NCBI GenBank assembly: GCA_031425195.1
Contig: JANPIX010000032.1
Location: 150,814 to 214,813 of the forward strand
Source of the DNA: JANPIX01 sp031425195
Lineage (GTDB): Bacteria; Pseudomonadota; Alphaproteobacteria; Rhodobacterales; Rhodobacteraceae
Direction: 5' to 3'
DNA: 64,000 nucleotides
The notes beneath the pieces are model-generated. The model was not told the DNA's origin. It searched no databases and saw only the letters and a list, made by a program, of their open reading frames with translations. The position numbers were made by a program, and so were the translations under genes. Positions within the stretch are counted from its first letter, which is position 1. Each line of letters opens with the position of its first letter. This document shows, in pieces, positions 47,626 through 56,045 of the stretch.

Positions 47626-48149
47626 TGCGCCGTTCCTTCTACCTCGGCGCTCTGTGCCTGCTTGCCGCCTGCGGCCCGAAACCCGCAGCGCAGGGGTACC
47701 GGGACGCCGCTTTGTCGATCTATTCCAGCGCGGCCCTGTCGTCCCGGGCCTTGCAGGGCGATTGGGTTCAGGTGGCCGGGTTTCAGCGCCCCAATGGCGC
47801 AACCTGTTCGGGTGGGCGTGCCACCTTCGGGCCGCCGGATGCAAATGGCCGGATGCGGCTGAAGACCAGTCTCTGCCTGTCCGGCAAGCCTGTCGGCTTT
47901 GACGGCTACGCCGACACCCTCGGCTCCGGCCGCTTTGCGCTAAGCGGGGGTGACCCGCAAGGCATCGGTCAGGTCTGGTGGGTGCTGTGGGCCGACATCG
48001 ACAACCGAACGTTGCTGATCGGCACACCCTCCGGCGATTTCGGTTTTATTCTTGATCGCGCGTCCCGCACACCGCCTGACCGTTTGAACGCCGCCCGCGA
48101 GATTCTGGATTTCAACGGATATGACAACCGGCAGCTGCGGGTGTTCTAG
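47613..48149 (+). CDS. Lipocalin-like lipoprotein
   Basis: A 178-residue lipoprotein: lipobox LLAAC soon after MRRSFYLGALC. The mature domain begins LQGDWVQVAGFQRP, close to the G-x-W start of lipocalins, and has VWWVLWADIDNRTLLIGTPSGDFGFILDR, similar to the Blc/ApoD strand order. A lipid or hydrophobic ligand in the envelope is suggested but unproven. Starts at ATG 47613 or ATG 47625; the second overlaps the stop of the preceding gene as TGATG. The two lipoproteins are thus translationally coupled. Confidence 0.75.
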   Translation: MRELMRRSFYLGALCLLAACGPKPAAQGYRDAALSIYSSAALSSRALQGDWVQVAGFQRPNGATCSGGRATFGPPDANGRMRLKTSLCLSGKPVGFDGYADTLGSGRFALSGGDPQGIGQVWWVLWADIDNRTLLIGTPSGDFGFILDRASRTPPDRLNAAREILDFNGYDNRQLRVF

Positions 48150-49012
48150 GTGTCGTCTGCGATGGCGGCGCGCAGACTGCGCAGATGATCGCCTGTGTCA
48201 CGCGCACTCACGGACGCCTCGCGCACCAGCCAGTCGAAATGCTGGGTGATGCTGGCAACCCGGGCCGTATCCCGAAAGGCGATGTAGTGACGCCCCAGAT
48301 AGATCACCGCCAGCAGCGGCCCGAAGATCGTGACGGGCGACGAAAACACCCGCCGCGCGTCGAAAAGATACAGCCGCAATGACGGGTAAAGCTGATCCGT
48401 CAGTGTCAGAAGCCGGTCCATCTGTTCACGCCGCACACCAGCAGGCAACCCGGCGTAATAGCCCGTTCCCATCGCGAACGATCCGATTTCATGCAGCGGC
48501 AATGCAATCTCGTAATCAGACCGCGCCCCGCGCAGCCAGGCAAGCTGATCCTCGAACGCCCCGATGGCCTGTTCGGCCGTGCGCCCAAGTTGCGGCTCGT
48601 ATTCCCATTCGACCACCGCGCGGGTCTTGAGCATATCAGGCAGTGTCGCGGGCACGTGGCGTATCTTGTAACCCGCAGCCTCGCGGTGCCAGGCAAAGAT
48701 CGCCTCGTCGAACAGGGCGCGGGGCGCCTCTGTCATGGTCAGCGTCGCCGCAAGAATATCGGCAAGGGGTTCGGGCCGGTCGGTCAACCCAAGCAGCCAG
48801 TCCGCGCTCGTCCCCAAGGCCGCTGCACAGTCCGCCGCCAACTGGGCGTTGGGAAGGCGTTTCCCGCCCGTCAGAAGTTGCGAGATCGTGGACCGGTCCA
48901 CCCCGGTTGCGCGCGCAAGGGCGCTTTGGTTCGTGCCACGCTCTGCCATCGCTGTTGCAAGACGCGTGCGAAACAGTGCTGCGCGGTCACGTTTGTCGAT
49001 CATTCCCAACAT
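48146..49012 (-). CDS. XRE family transcriptional regulator
   Basis: A 288-residue protein with an N-terminal helix-turn-helix (about residues 15-70): MAERGTNQSALARATGVDRSTISQLLTGGKRLPNAQLAADCAAALG (outline). The remaining ~210 residues form a domain I do not recognise, with many aromatic residues, perhaps a ligand-binding region (YEIALPLHEIGSFAMGTGYYAGLP). It is divergent from the desaturase gene with 105 bases between, so it may regulate itself and that gene. The start may be ATG 49003 instead. Its 3' end overlaps the lipocalin-like gene by 4 bases. Confidence 0.82.
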   Translation of the reverse strand: MLGMIDKRDRAALFRTRLATAMAERGTNQSALARATGVDRSTISQLLTGGKRLPNAQLAADCAAALGTSADWLLGLTDRPEPLADILAATLTMTEAPRALFDEAIFAWHREAAGYKIRHVPATLPDMLKTRAVVEWEYEPQLGRTAEQAIGAFEDQLAWLRGARSDYEIALPLHEIGSFAMGTGYYAGLPAGVRREQMDRLLTLTDQLYPSLRLYLFDARRVFSSPVTIFGPLLAVIYLGRHYIAFRDTARVASITQHFDWLVREASVSARDTGDHLRSLRAAIADDT

Positions 49013-49117
49013 CCGGTGATAATTATGAACAATGCAGACTTTATGTTGTGCATAGTTAGAATACCAACTTTCCCCGGATGCCGTTAGCGTTTTGTATGTA
49101 CGGCGGGAACACGGGAA

Positions 49118-50101
49118 ATGTACAAGAAAAACACGGGTATCGAATGGCCGACCCTGGCGATGCTGGCCGCCACCTATCTGGTCTGTGGTGCTGCCACGAC
49201 GGTGCTGTTCGGATGGTCACCTCTGGTCGCAATCCTTCTTGCCGGATGCGCCATCGCACAGTTTTCGTCGCTGCAGCACGAAGTGCTGCACGGCCATCCC
49301 TTCCAATCAACCGCCGTGAATGAGGCTTTGGTTTTTCCGGCGCTGACGATCACCGTCCCCTATGGCCGCTTCCGCGACCTGCACCTGCGCCATCACTATG
49401 ATCCCAATCTGACCGACCCCTACGACGATCCGGAGTCCAACTTTCACGACCCTGATGTCTGGGCCACCTTGCCTAAAGCTGCACAATTTCTGTTCCGGGT
49501 GAACAACACGCTGCTGGGACGTATCGTGCTGGGGCCGCTGATCGGTGCCACGCTGTGGCTGACGTCAGAGGCCCGGCTGATCATGGCAGGCGACAGGTCG
49601 GCACGGCGGTCGTGGCTGTTGCACCTTGGTGGTCTGGCGATGGTCATTGGCTGGCTGTGGCTGGCCGCAATGCCGTGGTGGGCCTACCTCGCTTCGGTCT
49701 GGATCGGGCATAGCCTTTTAAAAATCCGTACTTTTCTGGAACATCGCGCCCACGCCGCGGCCCGCGGACGCACCGTGATTATCGAAGATCGCGGGCCGCT
49801 GGCGCTTTTGTTTCTGAACAACAATTTTCACGCGCTTCACCACATGCATCCGAATGTTCCGTGGTACAAACTGCCCGCCATTTATGCGGCGCGCAGGCCC
49901 CACATTCTGCGACGCAACCTGAATTACGTCTATCCGTCGTACCTGAGCATCTTTCGCCAGTTCCTGTTCGTGGCAAAAGACCCCGTTCCGCATCCCATCT
50001 GGCCCGTTGACAAAGGGTCAGTGCAGACGACGGAAGGAGGGGCGGCTGGTGGAATTGTCAAAGAAGGGCACGCCGCCGGCCTGATCCTGCCCGCCGAGTA
50101 G
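49118..50101 (+). CDS. Fatty acid desaturase family protein
   Basis: A 327-residue membrane di-iron protein with the three histidine boxes of the family: HEVLHGH (54-60), HLRHH (89-93) and HALHHMH (near residue 235). Four or more hydrophobic helices surround them. It could introduce a double bond in a fatty acid or hydroxylate/ketolate another lipid. The last ~35 residues (VQTTEGGAAGGIVKEGHAAG) are low in complexity and are encoded within an 84-base convergent overlap with the NUDIX gene. It is divergent from an XRE regulator gene. Confidence 0.9.
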   Translation: MYKKNTGIEWPTLAMLAATYLVCGAATTVLFGWSPLVAILLAGCAIAQFSSLQHEVLHGHPFQSTAVNEALVFPALTITVPYGRFRDLHLRHHYDPNLTDPYDDPESNFHDPDVWATLPKAAQFLFRVNNTLLGRIVLGPLIGATLWLTSEARLIMAGDRSARRSWLLHLGGLAMVIGWLWLAAMPWWAYLASVWIGHSLLKIRTFLEHRAHAAARGRTVIIEDRGPLALLFLNNNFHALHHMHPNVPWYKLPAIYAARRPHILRRNLNYVYPSYLSIFRQFLFVAKDPVPHPIWPVDKGSVQTTEGGAAGGIVKEGHAAGLILPAE

Positions 50102-50680
50102 ATGCGCCACTTCGGCTAGAACCACAGTCGTGATGAATGGCAGGGGCAAGTGCCGGGCCGCGTCAATCGTCACCCAGTGCAACCCCGATAGCTCGCCCGA
50201 AGCAGCGGCAAAGGTTTGCATGTCGCCGCTGACAGCATCGGCATGTGCCAGAAAGAATCGTGCATCAAACCGTCGTGGTCTGCCGGGCGGCGTAATCGCG
50301 CGAAACATGAAAAGCAGGGGTTTTCCATCTGGAACAATCCCTTGCGCGGCAAAACCGGACCACGGCTGCGGCGGCGACGGCCAAGGGCCTGGCAGACCCA
50401 TGGTCAGGCCGGTTTCTTCCCACAACTCGCGGATGGCGGTGGCACAAAGGGTTGATGCGGATAGTCCCTCTGATCCGGCAACCAGTGTGCGCTGACAATC
50501 CGCGGCGGGCAGTCGCGCAAGAGGGACGTCCGCATCCGCCTGATCAACCGCCCCTCCGGGAAACACGAACCGCGACGGCATGAAGGCGGCAGCCGCACCC
50601 CTTTGGCCCATCAGAACCTGCGCGCCGCCTGATTGCCCGCGAACCAGTATGACGCTGGCGGCGGCGCGAATATCAGTCAA
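50018..50680 (-). CDS. NUDIX hydrolase
   Basis: A 220-residue protein with the NUDIX helix ATAIRELWEETGL (REx2EExG core) and an insertion before it, as in NUDT19-like acyl-CoA or nucleotide hydrolases; the first Glu of the classical box is not evident. MPSRFVFPGGAVD is the usual strand before the motif. The start codon is TTG 50680, overlapping the TGA of the DUF983 gene (TTGA), which couples the two genes. Substrate unknown. Confidence 0.85.
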   Translation of the reverse strand: MTDIRAAASVILVRGQSGGAQVLMGQRGAAAAFMPSRFVFPGGAVDQADADVPLARLPAADCQRTLVAGSEGLSASTLCATAIRELWEETGLTMGLPGPWPSPPQPWSGFAAQGIVPDGKPLLFMFRAITPPGRPRRFDARFFLAHADAVSGDMQTFAAASGELSGLHWVTIDAARHLPLPFITTVVLAEVAHLLGGQDQAGGVPFFDNSTSRPSFRRLH

Positions 50681-51078
50681 TTATCCCCCGTGCCGAACCC
50701 GTGCATCCGTTTTGCCCATTGGAACCCAACCATCGCACCTTTCAAACGTGGCAACAAAAACAGAGAAAGCGCCACGCAACCGATGCTGAAGATCACTGAA
50801 AGCACAATCGGATCAGGCCGGTAGTTCACAAACACCGCGAGCAGCAGCGGTGCCATCAGATGCCCCACGATTAGGATGGTCAGATAGGCCGGCCCGTCAT
50901 CGGCACGGTGATGATGCAGGTCTTCGCCACAAGCCGGGCAGGTTGCGCGAACTTTCAGATACCCTTGCAGCAAAGACCCGGACCCGCAGTTCGGACAGCG
51001 GCCAGACCATCCCCGCCGCACAGCAGGCCAAAGGGGGCGGTCTTCCGAAGTGGCGGGGGACAGCGAGGATGTCATCAT
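50677..51078 (-). CDS. DUF983 family membrane protein
   Basis: A 133-residue protein with a zinc ribbon (C28, C31, C47, C50 in RCPNCG and CPACGE) followed by two membrane helices (about 63-85 and 90-110). DUF983 proteins are widespread in alphaproteobacteria, often near cytochrome oxidase or NUDIX genes, without a proven role. AGGA lies 6 bases before the second of two adjacent ATGs (51078 and 51075). It forms a two-gene operon with the NUDIX gene. Confidence 0.88.
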   Translation of the reverse strand: MMTSSLSPATSEDRPLWPAVRRGWSGRCPNCGSGSLLQGYLKVRATCPACGEDLHHHRADDGPAYLTILIVGHLMAPLLLAVFVNYRPDPIVLSVIFSIGCVALSLFLLPRLKGAMVGFQWAKRMHGFGTGDN

Positions 51079-51270
51079 TCGTCCTATCAAGATTGCCGGG
51101 CACCTTACCGCGTTAACCCGTCCATGTTGAGGGGCAAACGCCGCTTTGCGGCCGGATGTCGCAATCGCTGCGGGAACGCTTTCGCTCGCGACGGAAAACC
51201 GCGCCGACAGCGTCATCGTTAAACAAGGCAGAGGGCAAATCCGTTCCTGCCTGATTTCACGGAGATTGCG

Positions 51271-51807
51271 ATGCACAAGAAATACACGTTGATGGCCTTG
51301 GCAGGTGCCGCGGTCCTTGCGGCCGGCGTCGGCGAAATTGCCTACGCTGATCGGGGCGGGCTGATGGGGCAGGGCGCGGGCGACATGGGCATGATGGGAA
51401 TGCCGATGTTCGACGCGATCGATGCAGACAAGAACGGTGCCTTGACCGAAGCCGAGGTTGATACCTACCGTGCGGCGCAGATGACCCGCGCCGATGCCAA
51501 TGCCGACGGCAAACTTGATGCCGCCGAACTTGTGGCGATGCAGGAACAAGCCCGCGCAGAAATGATGACAGAACGCGCCACACGCATGATCACCCGGTTC
51601 GACACGGATGCTGACGGTTTGCTTTCGGCAGCCGAACTTGCCGCCGGGCCGCGTATGCAGACCATATTTGAACGGATGGATGCCAACAGTGACGGTAGCG
51701 TGACTGCCGCCGAGGCAGAGGCGGGCCGCGATCAGATGGCAGGCCGCATGATGCGGCGCGGTCATCATGGGCCGCAGGGCGGGCCCGATATGATGCCCGA
51801 AAACTGA
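51271..51807 (+). CDS. Exported EF-hand calcium-binding protein
   Basis: A 178-residue protein with a signal peptide (cleavage near AYA-DR, about residue 26) and four canonical EF-hand loops at residues 51-62, 75-86, 111-122 and 137-148 (DADKNGALTEAE, DANADGKLDAAE, DTDADGLLSAAE, DANSDGSVTAAE). The tail is Met/His-rich (MAGRMMRRGHHGPQGG), possibly metal-binding. ACGGAGA precedes the ATG. It lies 78 bases upstream of an ECF sigma gene on the same strand and may belong to its regulon. Confidence 0.92.
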   Translation: MHKKYTLMALAGAAVLAAGVGEIAYADRGGLMGQGAGDMGMMGMPMFDAIDADKNGALTEAEVDTYRAAQMTRADANADGKLDAAELVAMQEQARAEMMTERATRMITRFDTDADGLLSAAELAAGPRMQTIFERMDANSDGSVTAAEAEAGRDQMAGRMMRRGHHGPQGGPDMMPEN

Positions 51808-51885
51808 CAAAAACCCCTGCCACGCCAATGGGGCAGGGCAGGGGAATTGCCTGCAACAGGGAACAGGGCTAAGCCGAAAGACACG

Positions 51886-52488
51886 ATGCAGATGCCGCTG
51901 GATGCCAAAGACGATCTGCCGGACGAAACCCTTGTCGCCCGATATGCGCAGGGGGATCGGTCAGCGGCGCGGATCCTGACACTGCGTCTGACGCCGCGTA
52001 TTCTGGCCTATGCGACCCGCCACCTTGGCGGCGACCGGGCCGAAGCAGAGGATGTCACACAGGAAAGCATGCTGCGGTTGTGGAAAGCGGCGCGTGACTG
52101 GCCACAGGGCAACGTTGCCGTCATGCCGTGGCTGTACCGGGTGGCGGGCAATCTGTGTATCGACCGCCTTCGCGCGCGGCAACGTCGCCGGGCTACGGCT
52201 TTGGACGACGCACCCGATCTTGCCGATCCGGTTCCCGGCGTCGAGGCGCGGATGATGGGGGACGACAGGCTCGCCGCACTTGACCATGCCTTGTCGCAGA
52301 TCCCGGGCCGTCAGCGGCAGGCCGTCGTTCTGCGGCATATCGAAGGGTTGACCAACCCGGAAATCGCCGACGTGATGGATATCGGGGTCGAGGCTGTGGA
52401 AAGTTTGACTGCGCGCGGCAAACGGGCGCTTGCGGCGGCCCTGGCGGGGCAACGCGGCGCGCTGGGATTCGACGATGATGAGGCATGA
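51886..52488 (+). CDS. RNA polymerase ECF-type sigma factor
   Basis: A 200-residue sigma-70 family factor with region 2 (RYAQGDRSAARILTLRLTPRILAYATRHLGGDRAEAEDVTQESMLRLWKAA, outline) and region 4 (LSQIPGRQRQAVVLRHIEGLTNPEIADVMDIGVEAVESLTARGKRAL, outline). It resembles factors paired with periplasmic metal or stress sensors. The start could be ATG 51886 or 51892; no strong ribosome site is seen. The next two genes, one base and then five bases apart, encode a small membrane protein and a sensor-like protein, so this is one operon. Confidence 0.9.
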   Translation: MQMPLDAKDDLPDETLVARYAQGDRSAARILTLRLTPRILAYATRHLGGDRAEAEDVTQESMLRLWKAARDWPQGNVAVMPWLYRVAGNLCIDRLRARQRRRATALDDAPDLADPVPGVEARMMGDDRLAALDHALSQIPGRQRQAVVLRHIEGLTNPEIADVMDIGVEAVESLTARGKRALAAALAGQRGALGFDDDEA

Positions 52489-52489
52489 G

Positions 52490-52843
52490 ATGACGAATGA
52501 AAATGATCTGGATGGCCTGTTGCAACATGCCCGCCAAACGGCGCACACGCCTGCACCTGCGTTGATCGAGCGCGTCCTGAGCGATGCCTACGCCCTTCAG
52601 TCGCCCGGGCAACCGGTGCTTCGGCAGGCAGCGCCGTCACCATCGTTGTTATCGCGTCTGGTGCGCGGACTGGGTGGCGCTTTGGGATTGGCGGGGCTTA
52701 CAACGGCGGCACTGGCGGGGGTCGGTATCGGGTTCTACGATCCGCCTGCATTGGCCGCGTGGACGCAGACTCTGACCCCGTCATCCGCCATTGATACGGT
52801 TGAGTTGATCCCCGACCTTGATGTCTTCATGGACGAAAGTTGA
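52490..52843 (+). CDS. Putative anti-sigma factor, single-pass membrane protein
   Basis: A 117-residue protein with one hydrophobic segment (about 58-80, in LGGALGLAGLTTAALAGVGIGF) between a cytoplasmic N-terminal part (DGLLQHARQTAHTPAPALIERVLSDAY) and a short periplasmic tail. Topology and position directly after the sigma gene suggest an anti-sigma factor; no zinc-binding HxxxCxxC motif is present. GAGG lies 6 bases before ATG 52490, which begins right after the sigma stop codon. Confidence 0.65.
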   Translation: MTNENDLDGLLQHARQTAHTPAPALIERVLSDAYALQSPGQPVLRQAAPSPSLLSRLVRGLGGALGLAGLTTAALAGVGIGFYDPPALAAWTQTLTPSSAIDTVELIPDLDVFMDES

Positions 52844-52848
52844 ATCCC

Positions 52849-53364
52849 ATGTCCGACCCCAACCTTCCCCAGAATGACGTTTCCGGCCCCGTAGTCAGCC
52901 CTGTTGCCGGGCGTGGTTGGCGGTTTGCGTTCTTTGTGCTGCTGGCGCTGAACATCGGTGCCGCGGGCATTGTCGCGGGTGCGGCACTTCGCGATGGGGG
53001 CTCACGCTTTGGGGCGATCCGCGATATCGGGTTCGGTCCGTTCAATGCGGCACTCAGCCCCGACGACCGCGCGGCCTTGCGGTCTTCCTTCCTGAAAAGA
53101 TTGCCCGAAATGCGGGACATGCGCCGAATGATGCGGGCGGACATGGACGCTTTGCTGACGGCGTTGCGGGCGGAACCTTTCGATGCGGACGCGCTGAAAA
53201 CCGCCCTTGCGCAGTTTTCGGCGCGCGGTCAGGCCCGGCTGGAACTGGGGCAGCAACTGATCGTGGAGCGGATTGCCACCATGAGCGATCAACAAAGGAC
53301 GATGTTCGCGGACCGTCTGGAAGATACATTGCGCCGCGGACCGGAACGCAAAACCCAACCCTGA
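52849..53364 (+). CDS. Periplasmic heavy-metal sensor-like protein (CpxP/CnrX-like)
   Basis: A 171-residue protein with an N-terminal membrane helix (about 25-48) and a helical periplasmic domain. LSPDDRAALRSSFLKRLPEMRDMRRMMRADMDALLTALRAEPFDADALKTALAQ (outline) follows the pattern of the CnrX/ZraP/CpxP sensor family. It probably binds the anti-sigma protein or the metal in the periplasm. Clear metal ligands are not visible. TTG 52840 is another possible start. It closes the EF-hand/sigma/anti-sigma run. Confidence 0.75.
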   Translation: MSDPNLPQNDVSGPVVSPVAGRGWRFAFFVLLALNIGAAGIVAGAALRDGGSRFGAIRDIGFGPFNAALSPDDRAALRSSFLKRLPEMRDMRRMMRADMDALLTALRAEPFDADALKTALAQFSARGQARLELGQQLIVERIATMSDQQRTMFADRLEDTLRRGPERKTQP

Positions 53365-53378
53365 GCCGGGCAGAGCAT

Positions 53379-54779
53379 TCAGGCAGCGGTCTGGCTGATC
53401 GTGACCTGATTTCGCCCCGCCGATTTCGCAATCAAAAGGGCATGGTCGGCGCGGTCGATCACGTCGGCGGAGGATTCGGTGGCGTTTTTGGGCTGGGCGT
53501 TCCCCACCGCAAGCCCGATCGAAACCGTAACCTTGATCACGGCGCCCGATGGTGTGCGTACCGGCGTCGCCTTCACCGCCTTGCAAAGCCGTTCTGCAAT
53601 CAGTTGCGCGGCGGACAAACCAGTATCCGGCAGACCGACCAGAAATTCTTCGCCCCCCACGCGGGCAAGAAGGTCACCTTCGCGCAAATTCGCCGAAAGT
53701 CGGGCCGCAACTTCGACCAACACACTGTCACCTGCCGTGTGACCCCAATGGTCATTGACCGCCTTGAAACGGTCAAGGTCGATGACAAGAACGGCATAGG
53801 GTAGGTCTGCTGCCTGTGCCCGTTCCGCGATGCCGGAAAGATAAGGCATGGCGTATCGCCTGTTGTGAAGCCCCGTCAGCGGGTCGATCACCGAAGCGCG
53901 CAACCCTTCCTGCACCGAGGCGCGCATCCTGTCGGCGGCACGTTTGCGCCGCAGCAGCTTTTTCAGACGCAGGCCCCATTCATGGGGATCGACCGAGGCT
54001 GTCACCACCTCATTTGCACCCAGATCAAAAGCCATGACGGCCGCTTCGGCAGTGCTGTCCGGCAATCGGTCCGGACTGACGATGCAGATTGCCGCGTGAC
54101 GCGTAAGGGCGCGGCTGCGCAGATCGGACATCAGGCGCAAGCCGCCGTTCTGATGATCGAGATCAACTTCCAGTACAAAGATGTCAGGCTGAACCGCGCC
54201 GTCCAGACTGTCGGCCAGCGCCTCTTCCCGCGACATGATCACCAGACGGTCCGACATGAATTCAGAAAGATCGCGCCGCCAGGCCATTGCCGTTTCGGGG
54301 CGATTGGCGACAAGTGCAACGACGCCCGGCATTTCAAATTCGGGGGAAGCTTCGGCCATGCCAAGCACGTTCAAGGCTGTTTCGTTGCGCCCGACCGTGC
54401 CCGACGCCGTCCGATTGCGGACCAGTGAACGGATCCGCGCCATCAGGATCTGGTCGTCGAGCGGTTTTTGCAGAAAATCGTCAGCGCCTTCCAGCAGCGC
54501 GCCCCGGCGGGTTTCAGTGTCCACAACTGCGGACAGGAAGATGATCGGGATATCGCGCGTTTCCGGCGCGGCGCGCAGCCGCATCAGCACATCCACGCCA
54601 GTCATGTCGGGCAATGTGTCGTTCAGCAGAATAAGATCCGGGTCTTCATCGCGGCTAAGCCGCAGGCAGCTTTCCCCGTCGTCGGCCATCAAGGGATGGT
54701 AGCAGGCGGCTGCCAGCTTGACCTTGAGCACGATGCGATTGGTTGCAACGTCATCAACGATGAGGATCTTCCCAGACAT
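53379..54779 (-). CDS. PleD-like diguanylate cyclase, REC-REC-GGDEF
   Basis: A 466-residue response regulator with the PleD layout: REC1 (1-120), a second degenerate receiver (about 150-280) and GGDEF (about 295-466). The output is intact: GGEEF at 375-379, VIDLDRFKAVND metal site, and the RxxD inhibitory site at 366-369. In REC1 the acidic pair D9-D10 and K105 (FLQKP) are present, but the phospho-acceptor position 53 is Asn (LILLNDTLPDM), followed by Asp54. REC2 lacks the Lys. It makes c-di-GMP; how it is controlled is open. ATG 54779 is divergent from the DUF3572 gene. Confidence 0.92.
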   Translation of the reverse strand: MSGKILIVDDVATNRIVLKVKLAAACYHPLMADDGESCLRLSRDEDPDLILLNDTLPDMTGVDVLMRLRAAPETRDIPIIFLSAVVDTETRRGALLEGADDFLQKPLDDQILMARIRSLVRNRTASGTVGRNETALNVLGMAEASPEFEMPGVVALVANRPETAMAWRRDLSEFMSDRLVIMSREEALADSLDGAVQPDIFVLEVDLDHQNGGLRLMSDLRSRALTRHAAICIVSPDRLPDSTAEAAVMAFDLGANEVVTASVDPHEWGLRLKKLLRRKRAADRMRASVQEGLRASVIDPLTGLHNRRYAMPYLSGIAERAQAADLPYAVLVIDLDRFKAVNDHWGHTAGDSVLVEVAARLSANLREGDLLARVGGEEFLVGLPDTGLSAAQLIAERLCKAVKATPVRTPSGAVIKVTVSIGLAVGNAQPKNATESSADVIDRADHALLIAKSAGRNQVTISQTAA

Positions 54780-54908
54780 CCAAAAATCTTTCGCACCGAC
54801 ATTTCCGGCTTTCTCAACCTTCTTGCCAACTGGTTAAGAATTCCTTTCCACATTGTGTGAAATCTATCATGAATGCCGCTGATTGGGTCCGATGGTTGGA
54901 GATCGAAG

Positions 54909-55190
54909 GTGATCAGGCAAGAAGCCGCCGATACTCTTGCGTTGGAAGCCCTTGGCTGGATGATTTCGCAGGCAGATATCATTGAACGGTTTTTGGGTGA
55001 AAGCGGCCTGTCGCCCGGCGATCTGGCGACGTCCGCCACCGAACGGGAGTTTCTGGCGGCTGTCGTCGACTTCATCATGACACAGGATGACTGGGTCGTT
55101 GCTGCAAGTGACGCCCTTGGCCTGTCGGCGGCGCGGTTCGTCGAACTGCGCGCGGCCTTGCCGGGCGGGGCCGTTCCCGACTGGACCTGA
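54909..55190 (+). CDS. DUF3572 family protein
   Basis: A 93-residue helical protein with the conserved opening RQEAADTLALEALGWM and the central FLAAVVDFIMTQDDWVVAASDALGL, as in DUF3572 proteins of alphaproteobacteria. Function unknown. The start is GTG 54909, with GGAG 8 bases upstream; an in-frame ATG at 54873 lacks similarity. In related genomes this gene lies next to the pleD-like gene, as here, but a functional link is only suggested. Confidence 0.85.
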   Translation: MIRQEAADTLALEALGWMISQADIIERFLGESGLSPGDLATSATEREFLAAVVDFIMTQDDWVVAASDALGLSAARFVELRAALPGGAVPDWT

Positions 55191-55234
55191 CTGCACGCGC
55201 ACTTTACGCTTTGGCGCAATTGGGGGTGCTACGC

Positions 55235-55930
55235 ATGATCGATGGTCTGGTGTTTGACAAGGACGGAACGCTGTTCGATTTCCGGCTGGCCTGGGGGCCA
55301 TGGGTTCGGCGCGTCATTGCAAAGCTGGCACCTGATGCCGCCACCGCCGCGCAGATGGCCGATGTTCTTGGGTACGATCTGACCACCGGGCAGTTCGCCG
55401 CCAATTCCGTCGTGATCGGGGCAACAGTGGAAGATTCGGCCCGGCTTCTTTTGACTTTTCTGCCCGGTACCGATTTGCGGACACTGGCGGGGCATCTGAA
55501 CCGCCTTGCGATGGATGTCAGCTTGTCCGAGACGGTGCCGCTTGTGCCCTTCCTTGGCCTTTTGCGGGCGAGGGGCATCAAGATCGGACTGGCCACAAAC
55601 GATACCGAAGCCCCCGCCCGCGCCCACCTTCAAAGTGCGGGCATTGGCGATCTGTTTCATTTCATTGCCGGCTATGACAGTGGTTTTGGCGGAAAACCGG
55701 GGCCTGGCATGTTGCATGCCTTTTTGCGACAAACCGGGTTGTCGGCTGACCGCGTGGCGATGGTGGGCGACAGTACGCATGACCTTGCCGCAGGGCGCGC
55801 CGCAGGGATGCGGACAGTCGCGGTTCTGACCGGGGTCGCAACGCGCGAGGAACTGGCACCCCACGCCGATGTCGTTCTGGCCGACATTGGCGGGCTTCCC
55901 ACCTGGATTGACAGCCTTGCCGCAGGCTAA
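55235..55930 (+). CDS. HAD family hydrolase (phosphoglycolate phosphatase-like)
   Basis: A 231-residue HAD phosphatase with motif I FDKDGTLFD (nucleophile D8 and acid D10), motif II Thr in LATNDTEAP, motif III Lys in GGKPGPGM, and motif IV VGDSTHDLAAG. The cap is of the helical C1 type. Similar proteins hydrolyse phosphoglycolate or small sugar phosphates; the exact substrate is unknown. ATG 55235 follows GGGGGTG. It starts 44 bases after the DUF3572 gene. Confidence 0.9.
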   Translation: MIDGLVFDKDGTLFDFRLAWGPWVRRVIAKLAPDAATAAQMADVLGYDLTTGQFAANSVVIGATVEDSARLLLTFLPGTDLRTLAGHLNRLAMDVSLSETVPLVPFLGLLRARGIKIGLATNDTEAPARAHLQSAGIGDLFHFIAGYDSGFGGKPGPGMLHAFLRQTGLSADRVAMVGDSTHDLAAGRAAGMRTVAVLTGVATREELAPHADVVLADIGGLPTWIDSLAAG

Positions 55931-56045
55931 GGCGCAAAAAACGACGCATTTGCGTCGGTCACTGGTTGGGCAAGCCCGGTTCAAATCGTTCATCCTTGAC
56001 CGCGACAGGGCGACCGCGCCCTGACACGTGATCACAGGAGCCGCC

